Shown here: positions 8,624-18,310 of the stretch, one piece after another
How the letters are laid out: each line of letters starts with the position of its first letter
Position numbering within the stretch: position 1 is the first letter of the stretch
Assembly: GCA_905214735.1 (NCBI GenBank)
Contig: CAJMNI010000009.1
Span: 1-64,000 of the forward strand
DNA length: 64,000 nt
DNA from: an uncultured bacterium
GTDB lineage: Bacteria > Bacteroidota > Bacteroidia > Bacteroidales > Muribaculaceae
Direction: 5' to 3'
Notes under the pieces: model-generated
What the model saw: only the letters and a program-made list of their open reading frames with translations
The model's database searches: none
Told to the model about the DNA's origin: nothing
Program-made: the position numbers and the translations under genes

Positions 8624-10999
8624 TTATAAAATGCTGAATTTGGCGTAACGCAGCAGGAGTTTCTTGAGCCCGATCACTTCGAACTGCACAGTTATCGAAT
8701 CTTCGCCAGAGACGTGGCCCATGCCGATGATTTCGCCGCGCCCGAAAGAGTTGTGGGCGATGCGCGTGCCAACGCTCAGTTCAGAAGCCTTGTGGGTGGT
8801 GGCATTCCCTGCTGCCGGGGAATCGGCTGCAGGCGCTGAGCCGTAACGGGAGTATGAATTGCGGGGCAGGCGGTCGACGGGGACGAAATAGCGGTTTGCA
8901 CCGGCGGGTTTGCCGTAGGAGCCGTATTGGCTGCCGGAACCGTATCCACCGCGTGGAGACTCGTTCCTCCGGTAGTTGTCGGCGGGACTTGCGAACCCCG
9001 TGTCGTAGCTATCGTTGCCGAGATCTTTGGAGGTGTGGGTCTTCAGGAAGCTCCTGTCTATGTCGGATAGAAAGCGCGAGGGGCGGGTCATCTTGGTCTG
9101 GCCGTTGCGGAAACGGGACTTGGCGTAAGTTATGACGCAGGTTTTCTCCGCCCTTGTTATCGCCACATACATAAGACGGCGTTCCTCCTCGATGTCGGCG
9201 AGGGAATCCATCGCCATCGACGAGGGGAAAAGCTCCTCTTCAGCGCCAACTATGTAGACATGCTTGAACTCAAGACCTTTTGCCGCGTGAACGGTCATCA
9301 TCGTCACCTTGGGTTCGTCGGTCTTGTCCTGCTCGTCGGCGTCAGTGGCGAGGCTCACCTCCGAAAGGAAGGCCTGCATCGAATTTTCCCCCTCGCCGCT
9401 TTCGAGCCGCGAGTCGGAGAATTCCTTCAGGCCTGAGAGAAGCTCCGTGAGGTTCTCCTGGCGGCTGATGCTCTCCGGAGTGTTGTCGTGGGCGAGGAGA
9501 TTGAGCACTCCGGTGCGGTTGAAGATGAGCTGCCCCAGCTCGTAGGCATTCGATTTCTTGTTGTCTTCGTAAAATAGGTCTATCAGACTGCAGAAATCAT
9601 CTATTTTCTTGAGTGCGGACTTGGTGATTCCGGAAGGGTATTGGTCCGGATTGTTTATGGCTGTCCAGATGCTCACTCCTCCTGCTATTGCGGCAGCCTG
9701 AACCTTGCGCATGGTTGTCTCGCCGATACCTCTTGCAGGATAATTGATGATTCGGCGGAGAGCTTCGTCGTCGTCGGGATTGACGGCCATGCGGAAATAT
9801 GCGATCATATCCTTTACCTCCTTGCGCTGATAGAAGGCTATTCCGCCAACGAGCCGATAGGGCATGTTCCGTTTTCGGAGAGCCTCTTCAAGCACGCGGC
9901 TCTGGGCGTTGGTGCGGTAAAGGATGGCGTAATCGTCGAGCGAATCGTGGCAGGAGAGTTTTGATTGGGAAATGCCCGAGGCCACCACGTAAGCCTCCTC
10001 GATGTCGCTGTAAGTCTGGACGACTTCCACCGGGTCGCCCACCTCGTTTTCCGAGAAAGTGTGTTTGCGGAGCTGGCGGGTGTTTTTCTCGATCAGCGAG
10101 CCGGCTGCGTCGACAATATTGCGCGTGGATCGGTAATTGCGTTCGAGTCGGAAAGTGTGCAGGCCGGGATATGCTTTCTCGAGGTTGATGATGTTGGAGA
10201 TGTTGGCGCCACGGAAAGAATAGATGCTCTGGGCATCGTCGCCCACGACGCAGATCCGGTTGTCGGGTTTGGCCAGCTGCGACACGATGAGATGCTGGGC
10301 GAAGTTGGTGTCCTGATACTCGTCGACGAGCACATAGCGGAAGAACTCGCTGTAGTGGGCGGCGATGTCGGGATTGTCACGCAGCAGGAGGTTGGTATAG
10401 AAAAGGATGTCGTCGAAATCCATGGCGTTGGCGGCATTGCAGCGTTCCACATAAAGTTGGAAAATCCTTGCCGTCATGGGGCGTTTCTGTCGGCGGTCTT
10501 CCGCTCCGTAGTTGCGCTCGTACTGCACCGGGGTCATCATCGCGTTCTTGGCGTTGCTGATGGTCGAGGCGATGGTGGCGGCCTTGTAAACTTTCTCGTC
10601 GAGACCGAGGTCTTTCACTATCATTTTGATCAGTGAGCGGGAATCGTTGCTGTCGTAGATGGTAAATCCGCTCTTGAATCCGATTTCTTCAGGATGGCGG
10701 CGAAGGATGCGGAGAAAGATTGAATGGAACGTCCCCATCCATAGGCGGGAAGCCACTTTCTCGCCCACAAGCTCGGAGATTCGCGATTTCATTTCGCGGG
10801 CGGCCTTGTTGGTGAATGTGAGGGCCAGGATCCGGTAGGGTTCGTAACCGAGCCGGAGAAGATGGACAATCTTATATGTGAGCACGCGGGTTTTGCCGGA
10901 ACCGGCACCCGCGATCACGAGCGAGGGGCCGTCGCAATATTTCACGGCCTCACGCTGCTGCTCGTTGAGCTTGTCGAGATAATTATAGTCGGGATTCAT
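8624..10999 (-). CDS. UvrD/PcrA-type superfamily 1 DNA helicase
   Basis: 791 residues. The motifs run in order: Q-motif (LNEQQREAVK), Walker A GAGSGKT at 31-37, ALTFTNKAA (motif Ia), VDEYQDTN (motif II), GDDAQSIYSFRGA (motif III), ERNYRST (motif IV), TVHAAKGLEF (motif V) and YVAITRAE (motif VI). The C-terminal 130 residues are Gly/Ser/Tyr-rich, then end in the Tudor-like PcrA tail (VGTRIAHNSFGRGEIIGM). It unwinds DNA 3' to 5' in repair and replication restart. Its ATG shares one base with the stop of the upstream HsdR_N-fold gene (TGATG), so the two are coupled. It is clearly of this family; the choice between uvrD and pcrA is conventional. Confidence 0.93.
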   Translation of the reverse strand: MNPDYNYLDKLNEQQREAVKYCDGPSLVIAGAGSGKTRVLTYKIVHLLRLGYEPYRILALTFTNKAAREMKSRISELVGEKVASRLWMGTFHSIFLRILRRHPEEIGFKSGFTIYDSNDSRSLIKMIVKDLGLDEKVYKAATIASTISNAKNAMMTPVQYERNYGAEDRRQKRPMTARIFQLYVERCNAANAMDFDDILFYTNLLLRDNPDIAAHYSEFFRYVLVDEYQDTNFAQHLIVSQLAKPDNRICVVGDDAQSIYSFRGANISNIINLEKAYPGLHTFRLERNYRSTRNIVDAAGSLIEKNTRQLRKHTFSENEVGDPVEVVQTYSDIEEAYVVASGISQSKLSCHDSLDDYAILYRTNAQSRVLEEALRKRNMPYRLVGGIAFYQRKEVKDMIAYFRMAVNPDDDEALRRIINYPARGIGETTMRKVQAAAIAGGVSIWTAINNPDQYPSGITKSALKKIDDFCSLIDLFYEDNKKSNAYELGQLIFNRTGVLNLLAHDNTPESISRQENLTELLSGLKEFSDSRLESGEGENSMQAFLSEVSLATDADEQDKTDEPKVTMMTVHAAKGLEFKHVYIVGAEEELFPSSMAMDSLADIEEERRLMYVAITRAEKTCVITYAKSRFRNGQTKMTRPSRFLSDIDRSFLKTHTSKDLGNDSYDTGFASPADNYRRNESPRGGYGSGSQYGSYGKPAGANRYFVPVDRLPRNSYSRYGSAPAADSPAAGNATTHKASELSVGTRIAHNSFGRGEIIGMGHVSGEDSITVQFEVIGLKKLLLRYAKFSIL

Positions 11000-11475
11000 C
11001 AGTTTTCTGAAAATGAGCTTGTGATGTCGAGATAATCTGGGATTCTCGGGATAAAGTGATATGAGCCTTCATCATAATCAATCTTGCAGCAGTAGTGGTT
11101 CAGGCCGTTGCTGACAATAAGATAGCGCGCGCGGAGCGCCATGTTGTAGCGGACTATCTGGTCGAACACGTCTTGCGTGATTTTAATATGAGGAGCCTTG
11201 TATTCCACAATAATCAGCGGGTTGCTGTCGCGACCGAACACGATGGTGTCGCAGCGTTTGCGCGTACCGTTGACGCTGATTCCCACCTCGTTGGCGATGA
11301 GCGCTTTCGGGTAATGGAATTCGTTTTGAAGCCACGGAACGAAATGCTGCCGCACATATTCCTCGGGCGTGAAGGCCACATATTTTTCCCTCAGGGGGTC
11401 CCAGACTTTCAGCATGTCGCCCTCCCTGCGAATGCGGAGGGAGGGGTCGGGCAGATTGAGAGGGGGTAAGTTCAT
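10999..11475 (-). CDS. HsdR N-terminal-domain protein (predicted nuclease fold)
   Basis: 158 residues from the ATG at 11475. An in-frame start further upstream (11565) would add 30 residues with no similarity and would cross a promoter-like box. The body matches stand-alone HSDR_N_2 proteins: YVRQHFVPWLQ, CDTIVFG and then IVEYKAP, which has the D-(x)n-ExK arrangement of PD-(D/E)xK nucleases. The N-terminal LNLPDPSLRIRREG is typical of the Bacteroidetes version. No methylase or specificity subunit is nearby, so it is not a restriction system. It is coupled by a 1-nt stop/start overlap to the UvrD-like helicase, which suggests a DNA-processing role. That role is inference. Confidence 0.75.
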   Translation of the reverse strand: MNLPPLNLPDPSLRIRREGDMLKVWDPLREKYVAFTPEEYVRQHFVPWLQNEFHYPKALIANEVGISVNGTRKRCDTIVFGRDSNPLIIVEYKAPHIKITQDVFDQIVRYNMALRARYLIVSNGLNHYCCKIDYDEGSYHFIPRIPDYLDITSSFSEN

Positions 11476-11579
11476 GAATGCAAAATTAGTCAAAAATCGT
11501 CTAATGCGGAACATAATCCGTGCCATATTTGCGGGGAGAGCGTGAAATGATAGTAAATTAGCCAATTATTTGCTTATGA

Positions 11580-11611
11580 TTTGGAAATTAATTTAATATT
11601 GCGTAATTTTG
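11580..11611 (+). promoter_or_regulatory. promoter of first amylase gene
   Basis: TTTG (11580-11583), 20 nt, TAATTTTG (11604-11611). This is a full Bacteroidetes consensus. It leaves a leader of about 130 nt before the ATG at 11746. I recognised no riboswitch in that leader. Confidence 0.7.
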
Positions 11612-11745
11612 CGCGAGGTAACAGAGACAGATGTTACAGGGTGATGGAACATGACGTTAACCTTATGTGCGGAATCGACCCTGCTCCAAGACAACATTAA
11701 CTTTTTAGCTTAGTTAACTTTAATAACTTTTTCAACAATTATCTC

Positions 11746-14700
11746 ATGAAAAAACTACGACAATCGGCTCTTGCCTTATGTCTGTTGTCGCTGGCAGGAC
11801 TGAGCGCTGCCGACTACGGTCTTCCTTCAGAGATTCAGAAAGGTAATATCCTTCACTGTTTCGACTGGACGATTTCCGACGTAAAGGCCAGCCTGCCCAA
11901 CATCGCTGCGGCAGGATTCGGCTCGGTTCAGCTTTCCCCGCTGCAGAGAAGTGACGTGCGCACAGGTTCTCCCTGGCATGATCTCTATCGCCCCTACGAC
12001 CTTGCCTTCAAAGGTGGTCTCGGTACAGAGGCTGAGCTCAAATCGCTCTGCGAGGAGGCTGCGAAATACGGCATCAAGATTATCGTCGATGTCGTTGCAA
12101 ATCACGTTGACAAAACTTCGGGTTATCACGACACGTGGTGGGATTCCAACGGTCGCGTGCGCTGGGAGGGCGGTATCAACTACGGCAACCGCAACAGCAT
12201 CACCCACGGACAGCTCGGCGATTACGGAGACATCAACTCGGAAGACTCCGAGGTTCAGAAACGCGCCAAGAGCTATATCCAGAAACTCGCCGACCTCGGC
12301 GTGAAGGGTATCCGCTGGGATGCCGCAAAACATATTGGCCTTCCCTCCGAAGGTTGCAACTTCTGGAAAACCGTGACATCTGTCTCCGGAATGTGGCACT
12401 ACGGCGAAATCCTTGATTCTCCGGGTCCCAACGAGGGCATCATCAAGGAGTATGCCAACTATATGTCGGTTACCGACAACCAGTACTGCAACGCGGCTGC
12501 CCGCGACAACGGCGGTCTCCCCGGCGGCTACGGCGGCAAATGGGCCGTTGACTACAAGATCGGTGACAAGTGCGTCTACTGGGCCGAGAGCCACGACACA
12601 TACAGCAACGACGATTGGTCGTGCAATGTAGACCAGTCGGTCATCGACCGCGCATACGCAGCTTTCGCATGCCGCAACGATGCCACCGCTCTCTATTTCT
12701 CGCGTCCCAACGCCAAAGGTTTCAACAATATCAAGGTCGGCAAAGGCTCCACCCACTTCACGGAGAAGCAGGTGGCCGAAGTCAACAAGTTCAGAAACGC
12801 AATGGTAGGCCGCGCCGACTATTTCACCAACAGCGGCAATGCCGTCTCCATCACGCGTAAAGATGGCGGCGCAGTCATCATCATGAAGGGTAGCGGTAAC
12901 GTCTCGATCGCCAACGGCGGAGGGTACTGCCCGGCAGGAACCTACACCGACCGCGTATCAGGCGGCACCTTCACCGTGACGGCCAGCACCATCTCCGGTA
13001 ACGTAGGTGCAAGCGGCATCGCCGTAATCTACGACGGCGGTGTGACACCTCCCGATCCGGGCCCCGGCCCCGGCCCGCAGCCCGGCGACGGAATCACAAT
13101 CTATTACGACAACTCTAACACAAAATGGAGCAACGTCAACATCCATTACTGGGACACTCCCAACACCACCTGGCCCGGCACTGCCATGACCAAGGTTAAG
13201 AATAACGTATGGTCATACACATTCACGGCCGACGTATCTTCGCTCTCCGGATTCCTCTTCTGCGACGGCTCCGGCTCCGGCGACAACAACCAGACAGACG
13301 ACTTCACGCAGGTTCCGGTTGCCAACCACATCTATAAAGGTGCGGGCGGTTCGAAAGGCGTCGTTACCGACGAAGGTCTTTACGGCGACGTTCCGACTCC
13401 TACGACTCCGACAGTGACAGCATCCCCCGCTTCCGGCACATCCTTCACCGAGAGCGTGAGAGTGACCCTGACGGTTTCTCCTGAAGCTACCATTTACTAT
13501 ACTGTAAACGGTTCTGCTCCGACATCCTCCTCTTCCGTTTACTCGTCGCCTCTCACATTCGCCGAGACAACGACTCTGAAGACTCTCGCAGTAGCAGCCG
13601 ACGGCGCAAGCAAGGAGCAGTCGTTCACCTACACCAAGAGCAGCACTCCCGGCCCCGGCCCGCAGCCCCAGCCCGGCAACAACCTTATCACCGATTATTA
13701 CAAGGTGAACCCCAACGGCCAGTGCGGTTCATTCAAGACTGTCAACGTCAGCGGTCATCCCGCATCGGGCGCATTCAGCAACTGGAGCGAGAGCGATCTT
13801 ATCGCCCAGGGTGTGGCACGCGACGTATGCCAGGCATTCCGCGGAACCCACGAGCGTCCTATCGTAGACTCCTACGCAATCTATGCCGCTTACGATAACG
13901 ACAACCTCTACCTCGGCGCCCAGTTCGTTTACACTGTATGGGATCTCGGTGGAGAAGGAAAGCAGCCCGGCGAATCGAAGCCTTACAACATGGACGGCCA
14001 CATGATCTGGGCCCTCGACCTCGATCCCGCCGTTTCGTTCGATGGTTATATCGGTGGCACGGGCCCGATCTGGAGCGACCAGTTCAAGGGTGCGAAATTT
14101 GAGAATGGCGTTGACCATGTGATCATGCTCTCCACCAAACCCCAGACCAACAACTTCACGCTCTTCAAACCGACACCCGACGGCCACGCAAGCTACGATC
14201 CGGAATACTGCATCGCCAAACCGGCCGGTATGACCTACGGATATACCGACGGTCTGCTTCCCTCGATCGAGCACATCTGGGGTCAGTCCGAATTCGGTTA
14301 CGATCCCGAGCTTCTCAAAGGGAACGAAGGTTTCGTTGACCTGAAAGGTGAAATCGACGAATCTGCCCATACTTTCTATGAGTTCAAGATTCCTCTGAGC
14401 GTTCTCGGCATCACGGCCGACTATATCCGCAACACCGGTATCGGCGTGATGTATGTCGACAAGTACGGTGTAAGCCCCGTCGGCGGTACTCCTTATGATC
14501 CCTCTTACTTCGACGATCCATTCAGCGAGTATTCCTACGGCGACAACACGTCGGCCGAGAAAGAGGATGAGGATATCATCACCTACGCTCCCGCCCGCGT
14601 TGGCAAGCTCGCGACATCCGCAATCGAGAATATCGAGAGCGCCGTCGAGGCAGCCGACATGCCCGCTGAGTATTACACTCTCCAGGGTATCCGCGTCATC

Positions 14701-14769
14701 GAGATGAGCCAGCCCGGCCTCTATATCGTGAAGAAAGGAAACAAGACGTGCAAGGTTCTAGTGAAATAA
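11746..14769 (+). CDS. secreted alpha-amylase (GH13_28-like) with starch-binding and C-terminal modules
   Basis: 1007 residues with a cleavable signal peptide (about 1-22). The GH13 barrel resembles Bacillus AmyE: nucleophile Asp192 (GIRWDAAKH), acid/base Glu221 (WHYGEIL) and Asp284 (WAESHDTYSND). A Pro-Gly linker (PPDPGPGPGPQPGDG) leads to a CBM26-like starch-binding module at about 447-540 (ITIYYDNSN, IHYWDTPNTTWPG). A chitobiase-C-terminal-like beta domain follows at about 555-630, then a second Pro-Gly linker. Next is a CBM9/DOMON-like domain at about 650-940 (YAIYAAYDNDNLYLGAQF). The last 50 residues are a sorting-type tail (YTLQGIRV, QPGLYIVKKGNK). It hydrolyses starch outside the cell. 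A second amylase follows with a related module. No SusC/SusD pair is adjacent. Confidence 0.9.
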   Translation: MKKLRQSALALCLLSLAGLSAADYGLPSEIQKGNILHCFDWTISDVKASLPNIAAAGFGSVQLSPLQRSDVRTGSPWHDLYRPYDLAFKGGLGTEAELKSLCEEAAKYGIKIIVDVVANHVDKTSGYHDTWWDSNGRVRWEGGINYGNRNSITHGQLGDYGDINSEDSEVQKRAKSYIQKLADLGVKGIRWDAAKHIGLPSEGCNFWKTVTSVSGMWHYGEILDSPGPNEGIIKEYANYMSVTDNQYCNAAARDNGGLPGGYGGKWAVDYKIGDKCVYWAESHDTYSNDDWSCNVDQSVIDRAYAAFACRNDATALYFSRPNAKGFNNIKVGKGSTHFTEKQVAEVNKFRNAMVGRADYFTNSGNAVSITRKDGGAVIIMKGSGNVSIANGGGYCPAGTYTDRVSGGTFTVTASTISGNVGASGIAVIYDGGVTPPDPGPGPGPQPGDGITIYYDNSNTKWSNVNIHYWDTPNTTWPGTAMTKVKNNVWSYTFTADVSSLSGFLFCDGSGSGDNNQTDDFTQVPVANHIYKGAGGSKGVVTDEGLYGDVPTPTTPTVTASPASGTSFTESVRVTLTVSPEATIYYTVNGSAPTSSSSVYSSPLTFAETTTLKTLAVAADGASKEQSFTYTKSSTPGPGPQPQPGNNLITDYYKVNPNGQCGSFKTVNVSGHPASGAFSNWSESDLIAQGVARDVCQAFRGTHERPIVDSYAIYAAYDNDNLYLGAQFVYTVWDLGGEGKQPGESKPYNMDGHMIWALDLDPAVSFDGYIGGTGPIWSDQFKGAKFENGVDHVIMLSTKPQTNNFTLFKPTPDGHASYDPEYCIAKPAGMTYGYTDGLLPSIEHIWGQSEFGYDPELLKGNEGFVDLKGEIDESAHTFYEFKIPLSVLGITADYIRNTGIGVMYVDKYGVSPVGGTPYDPSYFDDPFSEYSYGDNTSAEKEDEDIITYAPARVGKLATSAIENIESAVEAADMPAEYYTLQGIRVIEMSQPGLYIVKKGNKTCKVLVK

Positions 14770-14793
14770 AGTTCACGATACTAAAATTTTTAT

Positions 14794-14821
14794 GCTTCGC
14801 GGCTCTGACCGGCCGCGAAGC
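14794..14821 (+). terminator. hairpin after first amylase
   Basis: GCTTCGCGGC (14794-14803) and GCCGCGAAGC (14812-14821) form a perfect 10-bp stem with an 8-nt loop, 24 nt after the stop. There is no clear T-run, so it may terminate weakly or stabilise the 3' end. No consensus promoter was seen between it and the next amylase. Confidence 0.5.
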
Positions 14822-14965
14822 AGCCAGAAAAGCTTTCCTATAGTTTCGAATTATCAAACCTTAAAATTTAGAACTCAGATAACCTTGAAATCTACGGCAA
14901 AGCTAACTCATTATTGAAAACAATTATCGTTTAATTTAAACCATACTTAACATTATTAGCTTTAC

Positions 14966-17900
14966 ATGAAAACATTTTCAAAGATCCTTCTCGGAGCATT
15001 GATGACGGCATGCGTGTTGCCTGCCCAAGCCTCGTTTGTAGGCGACCGCACGGACTTCCGTGACGAAACCATCTACTTCGCGATGACAACCCGTTTCTAT
15101 GACGGCGACCAGAAAAACAATGTCTGCACCTGGGACAAGCAGCAACAGCAGATTGATGACAAAGACCCGGGCTGGCGCGGTGACTTCGCCGGCCTGATCG
15201 AGAAGCTCGACTACATCAAGGCCCTCGGCTTCACAGCCATCTGGATCACACCTATCGTGCAGAACGGTTCCGGCATCGACTACCACGGCTATCACGCCAT
15301 GGACCTGTCGACTGTCGATCTCCGTTATGAAAGCCGCAAGGAATGGGGCTCCGCAAAGGATGTCAAATTCCAGGACCTCATCGACGCAGCTCACGCAAAA
15401 GGCCTCAAGATCGTGCTCGACGTTGTGCTTCAGCACACCGGCAACTTCGGCGAGGCAAAACTCAATCCTCTCTTCACCCGCAATCAGAATATCCGCAACC
15501 AGGCAAGCATCGAACACTGCATGAAGCCCGGTGACCGCCTCGGTTCCGACTATTGGAAACTTCCGCTTAAAGAGCAGTATCCGGCCCGCTGGATTTACTT
15601 CAAGAATCCGCAGTATGAGCCCCACAACTATTACCATCACTACGGCACCGGCTGGAACTGGGACTTACCCAACCGCTGGTGGGGTCAGATCGCAGGCGAC
15701 TGCGTTGACCTCAACACCGAAAACGACGCAGTGGCCGAATATATTGTGGAGTGCTACGGCAAATTCATCGAGATGGGTGTCGACGCTTTCCGTATCGATA
15801 CATCCGGCCATATCTCGCCGCTCACGTTCAATACGCAGTTCATCCCACAGTTTACCGAGCTGGGCAAGAAATACAAGAACAAACGTCTTAACGGCGCCGA
15901 CTTCTTTATGTTTGGCGAGGTTTGCCAGCGTTTCCAGGGCTCGGTTGTATATCGCAATCAGCCGAACCTTTCAAGCTATTTCTACACATGGAAGTCTGAT
16001 CCTTCTCTCGTAAGCGAGTTCAACGCTCAGAGCTCTCCGAAATGGTGGGATGGCCAGGTTCTCCCCGAAGGTCATGACACTCCCGTCGGCCCAATGGCAG
16101 TCTGCGAAAAAGATGTCACTGACAAGGCCCGTTCGAACAACGCCCTGATGATCAACGGCGCATGGCACGAACCCGACTATTCTCAGTGGTCAGGATTCAG
16201 CATCATCGACTTCCCCGTTCACTACAGTTTCAAGAGCGTCGGTGACATTCAGGGATATTTCAAACAGGACAACTATTACAACGACGCCACGTATAACGTG
16301 GTATATGTCGATTCTCACGACTACAGCCCGGGTCCCAACGACGGCATCCGTTTCAACGGCGGCACAGAGCAGTGGGCCGAGAACCTCTCCTGGATGTTCA
16401 CATTCCGCGGCATCCCCTGTCTCTACTACGGATCTGAGGTTGAATTCCAGGCCGGCAAGGTCATCGACGACGGTATGAACACGAAACTTAAGGACACCGG
16501 TCGCGCATACTTCGGCCAGTACCTCGAGGGAAGTGTGACTGCTTCCGATTTCGGTGAGTATACAGCATCCGGTCAGGTTGCTCAGACACTTAACGGCGAC
16601 CTCGCCTTCCATCTGCAGCAGCTTAACAAGATCCGTGCTGCCGTCCCCGCTCTCCGCAAAGGTCAGTATACCTACGACGGCTGCTCGGCCAACGGCGGCT
16701 GGGCATTCAAGCGCGCTTACAAAGACAGCTACGCTCTCGTAGCCGTTAACGGCGGTGCAACCTTCACCAACGTACCCGCCGGAACCTACACCGATATCGT
16801 GACAGGCAAGACATACAACGGCGGCGGCACAATCACCGTCGATGCTCCCGAGAACAAGGGCCAGCTCCGCGTGCTCGTAAAGGGCTGGACAGGCGGCAAG
16901 GTCGTAGAAGACGGCAAGTTCATCTATACCACAAGCGCTGTTGCCAAGGGCGGCAAACCGACAGCTACCGATACAGGTGCAACCGAGTTCTACACGAAGG
17001 AGGATGCAATTGACGAGAACGCCGTCATGATCTTCAGCCCCAACGGCGGAACGTTCAACACTAACACTCTCACCGTAAACGTAAGCCTTACTCCCGCTGC
17101 TACCTCCGGCAAGTTCAAGGTAGGCAACGCAGCTGAAGTTACCATGAACCAGGGTGAAACCAAGACGTTCACCATCGGTGCGGACATGGACTTCAACGAA
17201 ACCGTTACAGTTACCTGGAGCGCATCCAATAACCTCGGAACAGAGACAGGCTCCGTAACTTACAAGAAGGTTGATCCCAACGCAGCAATCACCGTATACT
17301 GCAAGGCTGCTTCCGCTCCCTATATCTACGCATGGGATGACAACGGCAAGCTCAACGGCGATTGGCCCGGCAAGCAGATGATTTCGACTGCAGTTGTTAA
17401 AGGCGAGACATTCTACACCTTCACAGAGCCCGAAAGCAAGAACTTCAACATCATCTTCAACAACGGCAGCGGCGCTCAGACAGCCGACATCATGGGAATC
17501 ACCGGCGATGTTTATTACACCTACGACGGCGGCTCCAGTGCCGAGCTTTATAACTTCGACGAACCGGGTCCCGGTCCCGAACCCCAGCCCGGCGAGTTCA
17601 CGATCTATTACGACAACTCCGAAACCAACTGGTCAGAGCCCCACATCCATTACTGGAATACCCCGAACACTTCATGGCCCGGCGTATCTCTGACCCACGT
17701 TGTCGACAACGTATGGAAGTACACATGGAGTGAGGAACCCTCGAGCCTCAACGGCTTCCTCTTCTGCAACAACGACGGTAGCCAGCAGACCAACGGTTAC
17801 TCCCAGAAACCCCAGAAATCTCACCTCTATCTCGGCCACGCCGGTGGCTCTGTTGAGGACAAGGGCTTGTGGGCATCTTCCGGAATCGACATGACCCAGT

Positions 17901-18085
17901 CCTTAGGTATCGATGTCCGCGTGAACGGCGGTGAAGTCTACATCCTCGCCGACCATGAGGCAGATGTAGCCATCATCTCCCTTACAGGCATCGTGAAATA
18001 TGCTCACGTTGTTCCCGGTGTCACGGTTCTTGACGACCTCCACGGCTTCTATATCATCAACGGTAAGAAGGTAATGGTGAAATAA
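14966..18085 (+). CDS. secreted GH13 alpha-amylase with two starch-binding modules
   Basis: 1039 residues with a signal peptide (about 1-22). The catalytic residues are Asp278 (GVDAFRIDTSGH), Glu318 (FMFGEVC) and Asp452 (YVDSHDYSPG). The N-terminal GH13 signatures are YFAMTTRFYDGD and ALGFTAIWITP. Two starch-binding domains follow at about 774-860 (ITVYCKAASAPYIYAWDD) and 878-970 (FTIYYDNSETNWSEPHIHYW). A Pro-Gly linker (EPGPGPEPQPGE) separates them. The second is closely related to the module in the upstream amylase. The tail ends HGFYIINGKKVMVK, like a short sorting domain. It differs from the first amylase in its barrel, so the pair is probably complementary in product range. The gap of 196 nt holds a hairpin. 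Confidence 0.9.
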   Translation: MKTFSKILLGALMTACVLPAQASFVGDRTDFRDETIYFAMTTRFYDGDQKNNVCTWDKQQQQIDDKDPGWRGDFAGLIEKLDYIKALGFTAIWITPIVQNGSGIDYHGYHAMDLSTVDLRYESRKEWGSAKDVKFQDLIDAAHAKGLKIVLDVVLQHTGNFGEAKLNPLFTRNQNIRNQASIEHCMKPGDRLGSDYWKLPLKEQYPARWIYFKNPQYEPHNYYHHYGTGWNWDLPNRWWGQIAGDCVDLNTENDAVAEYIVECYGKFIEMGVDAFRIDTSGHISPLTFNTQFIPQFTELGKKYKNKRLNGADFFMFGEVCQRFQGSVVYRNQPNLSSYFYTWKSDPSLVSEFNAQSSPKWWDGQVLPEGHDTPVGPMAVCEKDVTDKARSNNALMINGAWHEPDYSQWSGFSIIDFPVHYSFKSVGDIQGYFKQDNYYNDATYNVVYVDSHDYSPGPNDGIRFNGGTEQWAENLSWMFTFRGIPCLYYGSEVEFQAGKVIDDGMNTKLKDTGRAYFGQYLEGSVTASDFGEYTASGQVAQTLNGDLAFHLQQLNKIRAAVPALRKGQYTYDGCSANGGWAFKRAYKDSYALVAVNGGATFTNVPAGTYTDIVTGKTYNGGGTITVDAPENKGQLRVLVKGWTGGKVVEDGKFIYTTSAVAKGGKPTATDTGATEFYTKEDAIDENAVMIFSPNGGTFNTNTLTVNVSLTPAATSGKFKVGNAAEVTMNQGETKTFTIGADMDFNETVTVTWSASNNLGTETGSVTYKKVDPNAAITVYCKAASAPYIYAWDDNGKLNGDWPGKQMISTAVVKGETFYTFTEPESKNFNIIFNNGSGAQTADIMGITGDVYYTYDGGSSAELYNFDEPGPGPEPQPGEFTIYYDNSETNWSEPHIHYWNTPNTSWPGVSLTHVVDNVWKYTWSEEPSSLNGFLFCNNDGSQQTNGYSQKPQKSHLYLGHAGGSVEDKGLWASSGIDMTQSLGIDVRVNGGEVYILADHEADVAIISLTGIVKYAHVVPGVTVLDDLHGFYIINGKKVMVK

Positions 18086-18149
18086 TCTGAGTAGAGAACA
18101 CAACGAGAAGATATAGTTAGTAAACTATATTATCAAAACTTATCGAGCG

Positions 18150-18177
18150 AGAGACGGCCGGCGTGCCGTCTCTTTCT
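18150..18177 (+). terminator. terminator after second amylase
   Basis: AGAGACGGC (18150-18158) pairs with GCCGTCTCT (18165-18173) across a 6-nt loop, followed by a T-rich stretch. Confidence 0.7.
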
Positions 18178-18226
18178 CATTTATGCACTCTCTTTCCGGC
18201 TTCTTCCTTCCCAATTCTGTTTTAGT

Positions 18227-18258
18227 ATTGATGTTTTGAAGAATTTTGGTTAAATTTG
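18227..18258 (+). promoter_or_regulatory. promoter of the DUF362-lipA-lipB operon
   Basis: TAAATTTG (18251-18258) fits the -7 consensus. ATTG sits 20 nt upstream in the -33 position (three of four bases). The DUF362 ATG is 53 nt downstream. Confidence 0.55.
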
Positions 18259-18310
18259 CATTTGGCGAAAGCCTTATAATCGGAATATCCAACAAAACAT
18301 ATATAAGATT

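Noticed and set aside
10999..11475. A restriction-modification or defence system around the HsdR_N-fold gene.
   Set aside because: There is no methylase, specificity subunit or HsdR motor domain; only the N-terminal fold is present beside a repair helicase.
11612..11745. A riboswitch in the 130-nt leader of the first amylase.
   Set aside because: No conserved riboswitch core was recognisable; only weak local inverted repeats were seen.
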